Assembly: GCA_037191015.1 (NCBI GenBank)
Contig: JBBCKD010000027.1
Location: 496,001 to 560,000, forward strand
Direction of reading: 5' to 3'
DNA: 64,000 nt
Source of the DNA: Ravibacter sp037191015
GTDB lineage: Bacteria; Bacteroidota; Bacteroidia; Cytophagales; Spirosomataceae
Shown here: positions 61,236-64,000 of the stretch, piece by piece
Layout of the letters: the number at the start of each line of letters is the position of its first letter
Numbering within the stretch: position 1 is the first letter of the stretch
Notes under the pieces: generated by a model
Database searches by the model: none
Seen by the model: only the letters and a program-made list of their open reading frames with translations
Told to the model about the DNA's origin: nothing
Made by a program: the position numbers and the translations under genes

Positions 61236-62309
61236 ATGACAGGAAATCTGCTATCCAACAGATACGAAACACTGACACCGAAACAGCTCGGGTTTATTTT
61301 TCCTGCCGAATGGCACAGGCACAGGGCAACCTGGCTGACCTTCCCGCACAATGAAGCTTCATGGCAGGGCGAAAAGCTGGGTAAAATGCGTCCGCAGTAC
61401 CTGCAGTTCATCAAAGCCATAAGCCAGGGGGAACAGGTCGGGATCGTAGCCAATGACGCGGCCCTGAAGGAACTGGTCAGGGAGGAGCTGGACGCCATCG
61501 GGGTCGATCTTGCGAAAATAGAATTTGTGGTAAAGCCTACCAACGATGCCTGGTGCCGGGATCATGGCCCCGCTTTCCTTATCAATCCCTCCACCGGCAA
61601 AAAAATGATTGTCGATTGGGAATATAACGCCTGGGGCGGGAAGTACCCTCCTTTCGGCCAGGACAATAAAACTCCTCAGGCCATCGCCCAGTACCTGGAC
61701 CTGCTTTCGGTAAAGCCCGGGATCGTCATGGAAGGCGGTGCGGTGGAGTTTAACGGCGCCGGCAGCCTGCTTACCAGCCGCTCCTGCCTGCTGAACCCCA
61801 ACCGGAACCCGGATCTCAGCCGTGAAGAAATTGAACTCTACCTGATCAATTACTATGGGGTAGAGCAGATCCTGTGGGTGGAAGCCGGTATTGAGGGCGA
61901 TGATACCGACGGCCACATAGACGATACCACGCGTTTTGTAAACGAGGATACCATAGTAGCGTGTATCGAAGAAAATCCCCGTGACGATAATTACCGGGTC
62001 CTTCGGCAAAACCTGGCAGAACTGAAGCAGATGCGCCTGCTTAACGGCAAACAGCTCAATATAATCGAATTGCCTATGCCTGCCGCCATCGAAATTGACG
62101 GCTTCAGGGCGCCGGGATCCTATGCCAACTTCCTGATATGCAATGCCGGCGTTATTGTCCCGGTCTTCCAAAACCCGAACGATCAGAAAGCAGTCGATAT
62201 CCTGGAGGGGGCATTCCCCGGCAGGAAGGTAATCCCGTTGCCTGCCAACGAAATTATCTGGGGTCAGGGAAGCTTTCACTGCCTCTCTCAGCAGGAGCCT
62301 GAAGTCTAG
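61236..62309 (+). CDS. Agmatine deiminase
   Basis: A 357-residue enzyme of the peptidyl-arginine deiminase-like (PPAD) superfamily, converting agmatine to N-carbamoylputrescine. The substrate-binding DAWCRDHGPAFLI (about 107-119), a central DTDGHIDDTTRFV region with the catalytic His and Asp, and the C-terminal nucleophile in GSFHCLSQQ (about 346-354) are all present. Length is normal. No putrescine partner genes are adjacent. Confidence 0.93.
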   Translation: MTGNLLSNRYETLTPKQLGFIFPAEWHRHRATWLTFPHNEASWQGEKLGKMRPQYLQFIKAISQGEQVGIVANDAALKELVREELDAIGVDLAKIEFVVKPTNDAWCRDHGPAFLINPSTGKKMIVDWEYNAWGGKYPPFGQDNKTPQAIAQYLDLLSVKPGIVMEGGAVEFNGAGSLLTSRSCLLNPNRNPDLSREEIELYLINYYGVEQILWVEAGIEGDDTDGHIDDTTRFVNEDTIVACIEENPRDDNYRVLRQNLAELKQMRLLNGKQLNIIELPMPAAIEIDGFRAPGSYANFLICNAGVIVPVFQNPNDQKAVDILEGAFPGRKVIPLPANEIIWGQGSFHCLSQQEPEV

Positions 62310-62428
62310 AAAACCTTTTGTCAGCCTGATCGCCCTTTTCTGTAGGAATGGCAGGCAGACTCCGAGCGGGGGTATATATTTACGGCATAGTTCCCTTTCT
62401 TAACCCGTAGATATATTTAACCCTATTT

Positions 62429-63388
62429 ATGAAAGCAGCAGTTTACAACTCCTACGGCCCGCCGCATGTGGTGAAGCTGGCAGATCTCGATGTCCCGGTA
62501 CCCAAACCCGACGAGATGCTCATCAAAGTTCAGGCCACTACCGTCAACCGCACAGATACCGGGTTCAGAAGCGCCGAATACGTGGTAAGTCGTTTGTTCA
62601 GCGGCATCATCAGGCCGAAATTCCCGGTGCTCGGCAATGAATTCGCAGGCTATGTCGTCAGTAAAGGGGCAGAGGTAAAAGAGTTTAAAGAGGGAGACAG
62701 GGTATTCGGCTATAACGATATTTCCTTTGGTGCGCACGCTGAATATATGACCATCAGCGAAAACAAAGCCGTGGCGCTTATTCCTGAAAACCTGAGCTAC
62801 CAGGAGGCTGCCCCGCTTACAGAAGGCGCGCATTATGCCTTGTGTAATATCAGAGCGGCCAAAGTAAAACCCGGACAGGATGTGCTGGTTTACGGGGCTA
62901 CCGGGGCGATCGGGTCTGCGGCTGTCCAGTTGCTGCATTATTTCGGAGCCCGTGTAACAGCCGTCTGCCATACAAAACACGTAAAGCTGGTAGCTTCCCT
63001 CGGCCCGGATAGAGTGGTCGATTATGTCAACGAGGATTTCACCGCGACAGAGCGCAGGTTCGACTTTATATTCGATGCTGTCGGAAAAAGCTCTTTTGAT
63101 CAGTGTAAGCGTATCCTGAAGCCAAAGGGGATCTACGTTTCCACTGAGCCGGGCAAAAACGGGGAAAATATTTACCTCGCTATATTGAAAAAATTTTCAG
63201 GCGGGAAAAGGGTGATTTTCCCTATTCCTTCTATCACCACCCATGATGTTATTTTCCTTGGCGAGCTCGCCAAGAAAGGGATTTTCAAACCGCTCATAGA
63301 CCGTCACTACCGGCTGGACGAAATCGTTGAAGCGCACCAATACGTAGAAACCGGTCAGAAAACCGGTAATGTGGTGATCATTCCCTAA
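62429..63388 (+). CDS. Zinc-independent alcohol dehydrogenase/quinone oxidoreductase-like
   Basis: A 319-residue medium-chain reductase. The NADPH-binding motif is LVYGATGAIGSAAVQLLHYFGARVTAVC (about 150-177). The N-terminal GroES-like domain includes EFAGYVVSKGAEVKEFKEGDRVFGYND. The zinc-ligand cysteines of typical alcohol dehydrogenases are absent, so it is grouped with QOR-type enzymes. It would reduce a quinone or enone; the substrate is unknown. Confidence 0.92.
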   Translation: MKAAVYNSYGPPHVVKLADLDVPVPKPDEMLIKVQATTVNRTDTGFRSAEYVVSRLFSGIIRPKFPVLGNEFAGYVVSKGAEVKEFKEGDRVFGYNDISFGAHAEYMTISENKAVALIPENLSYQEAAPLTEGAHYALCNIRAAKVKPGQDVLVYGATGAIGSAAVQLLHYFGARVTAVCHTKHVKLVASLGPDRVVDYVNEDFTATERRFDFIFDAVGKSSFDQCKRILKPKGIYVSTEPGKNGENIYLAILKKFSGGKRVIFPIPSITTHDVIFLGELAKKGIFKPLIDRHYRLDEIVEAHQYVETGQKTGNVVIIP

Positions 63389-63422
63389 ACGGAGATTATA
63401 GCTCCGGAAAGGCGGTATCCCT

Positions 63423-64000
63423 CTAATACAGCTGGTTGAACAGCCACCTGAAAGTGCCGTGCGACTGGGCCCTGAAAGTAATTTCGGGGCCAAAGGCATA
63501 CAGATGCCCTTTTCCGACTTTCGCTTCGAATGCCGCGATCTTGTTTTTCAGGTATGGCTGTCCCCATGCCCATCCGCTTCTCAGCGGACGGTCTTCATAC
63601 CAGGCCAGGGGGCTGATCAGTCCCCTGGCGATCGATTCTGCTCCTATATGAAAAACAGGGCTTTTATCGAAATAAACATCGGCGTCACGCCCGAAACCGC
63701 GGTTGGCTTCCAGGGTAGTGTCCACACGTACGCTCAAAATACTTCCGGGAATGTAGTATTTTTCAGACGGCAGCGCCCTGGTCTGCCCGTCGGCGACGAT
63801 CTCCGTCAGCGCATTCCAGACGGGCAGCTCAAGATGATAGGCCAGGTTGGTGCTCGACCCGATGGTAATGACTTTCCCTCCCGCCTCCAGGAAGGCTTTG
63901 ATCCGGGGGATCGACTTCTCTGCGGTAATGCTTCCCATCCGGAACCTGTGCGCTTCCGGCACATCTTCTTCCTTCAGCTTCGACCCTGATCCGGAACCGG
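63423..64000 (-). CDS. C-terminal end of an M14-family carboxypeptidase-like protein, partial
   Basis: The minus-strand frame is open to the right edge (192 codons in the window); the start is outside. The visible part resembles the class I amidotransferase-like C-terminal domain of Bacteroidota M14 zinc carboxypeptidases: AFLEAGGKVITIGSSTNLAYHL, then AESIARGLISPLAWYEDRPLRSGWAWG, ending GPEITFRAQSHGTFRWLFNQLY. The M14 zinc motif is not in the window, so the family call rests on this C-terminal domain only. No catalytic Cys is seen in the amidotransferase-like domain. Confidence 0.75.
   Translation of the reverse strand, partial: GSGSGSKLKEEDVPEAHRFRMGSITAEKSIPRIKAFLEAGGKVITIGSSTNLAYHLELPVWNALTEIVADGQTRALPSEKYYIPGSILSVRVDTTLEANRGFGRDADVYFDKSPVFHIGAESIARGLISPLAWYEDRPLRSGWAWGQPYLKNKIAAFEAKVGKGHLYAFGPEITFRAQSHGTFRWLFNQLY

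Overview
The window looks like chromosomal DNA of a member of the Bacteroidota, most likely a Cytophagia- or Sphingobacteriia-like lineage. This rests on promoters of the TTG-N19..21-TAnnTTTG type, scarce Shine-Dalgarno sequences, LytTR/LytS-type two-component genes, DUF3299, DUF4159 and GH3 proteins, TolC/HlyD/RND efflux and a Bacteroidota-style LptD. The exact genus cannot be read from the sequence. No rRNA, tRNA, insertion sequence, integrase or CRISPR array was seen.

Layout. 1-6516 (minus): a histidine kinase/LytTR regulator pair followed by a TolC-HlyD-RND efflux operon, whose RND pump runs off the left edge. A 13-base word is shared by the two upstream regions. 6656-9678 (minus): an AT-richer three-gene unit encoding a secreted protein, a four-helix membrane protein and an exported TPR-caspase with a nearly identical 102-bp tandem repeat. 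10142-13315: an orphan 650-residue exported protein and a thiolase. 13527-20873 (plus): a sulfate-assimilation and methionine block (metZ, APS-type cysH, cysD, cysN, HEPN-tailed sulfite reductase, cobA) with a long leader and palindromic candidate operators. 20840-22293: two DUF3299 proteins and a histidine-rich lipoprotein; a third DUF3299 paralogue lies at 33.6 kb. 22380-26434: CsaA, a thioesterase, then phosphosulfolactate synthase, DedA, DUF4159 and a desaturase. 26634-31950 (minus): GH3, GlsB, a sterol-desaturase-like enzyme, a luciferase-like oxidoreductase and an FG-GAP protein. 32065-39861: serine dehydratase, UDP-xylose synthesis (ugd and a UDP-glucuronate decarboxylase), acyl-CoA dehydrogenase, SPFH/NfeD membrane proteins and rpsU. 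39974-48856: Ppx/GppA phosphatase, MlaD, amidase, LptD, an epimerase, a large TPR protein and uridine kinase. 48867-57286: a Planctomycete-type cytochrome lipoprotein, an acyltransferase, a VOC protein and an M16 peptidase. 57291-60190 (minus): a TPP-riboswitch operon of methyltransferase, AIR-synthase/ThiL-like protein, divergent ThiE-like protein and Trm112-like protein. 60230-64000: a second sterol-desaturase-like gene, agmatine deiminase, a quinone-oxidoreductase-like protein and the C-terminal end of a probable M14 carboxypeptidase.

Two units best fit the idea of an undescribed system. The TPP-riboswitch operon holds no canonical thiamine biosynthesis gene: its ThiE-like protein lacks the usual catalytic signatures and is tightly coupled to a methyltransferase and a Trm112-type zinc protein. 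The second is the exported TPR-caspase with its overlapping membrane-protein gene. Both functional proposals are inferences. The gene-family calls rest on motifs read directly from the translated sequence.
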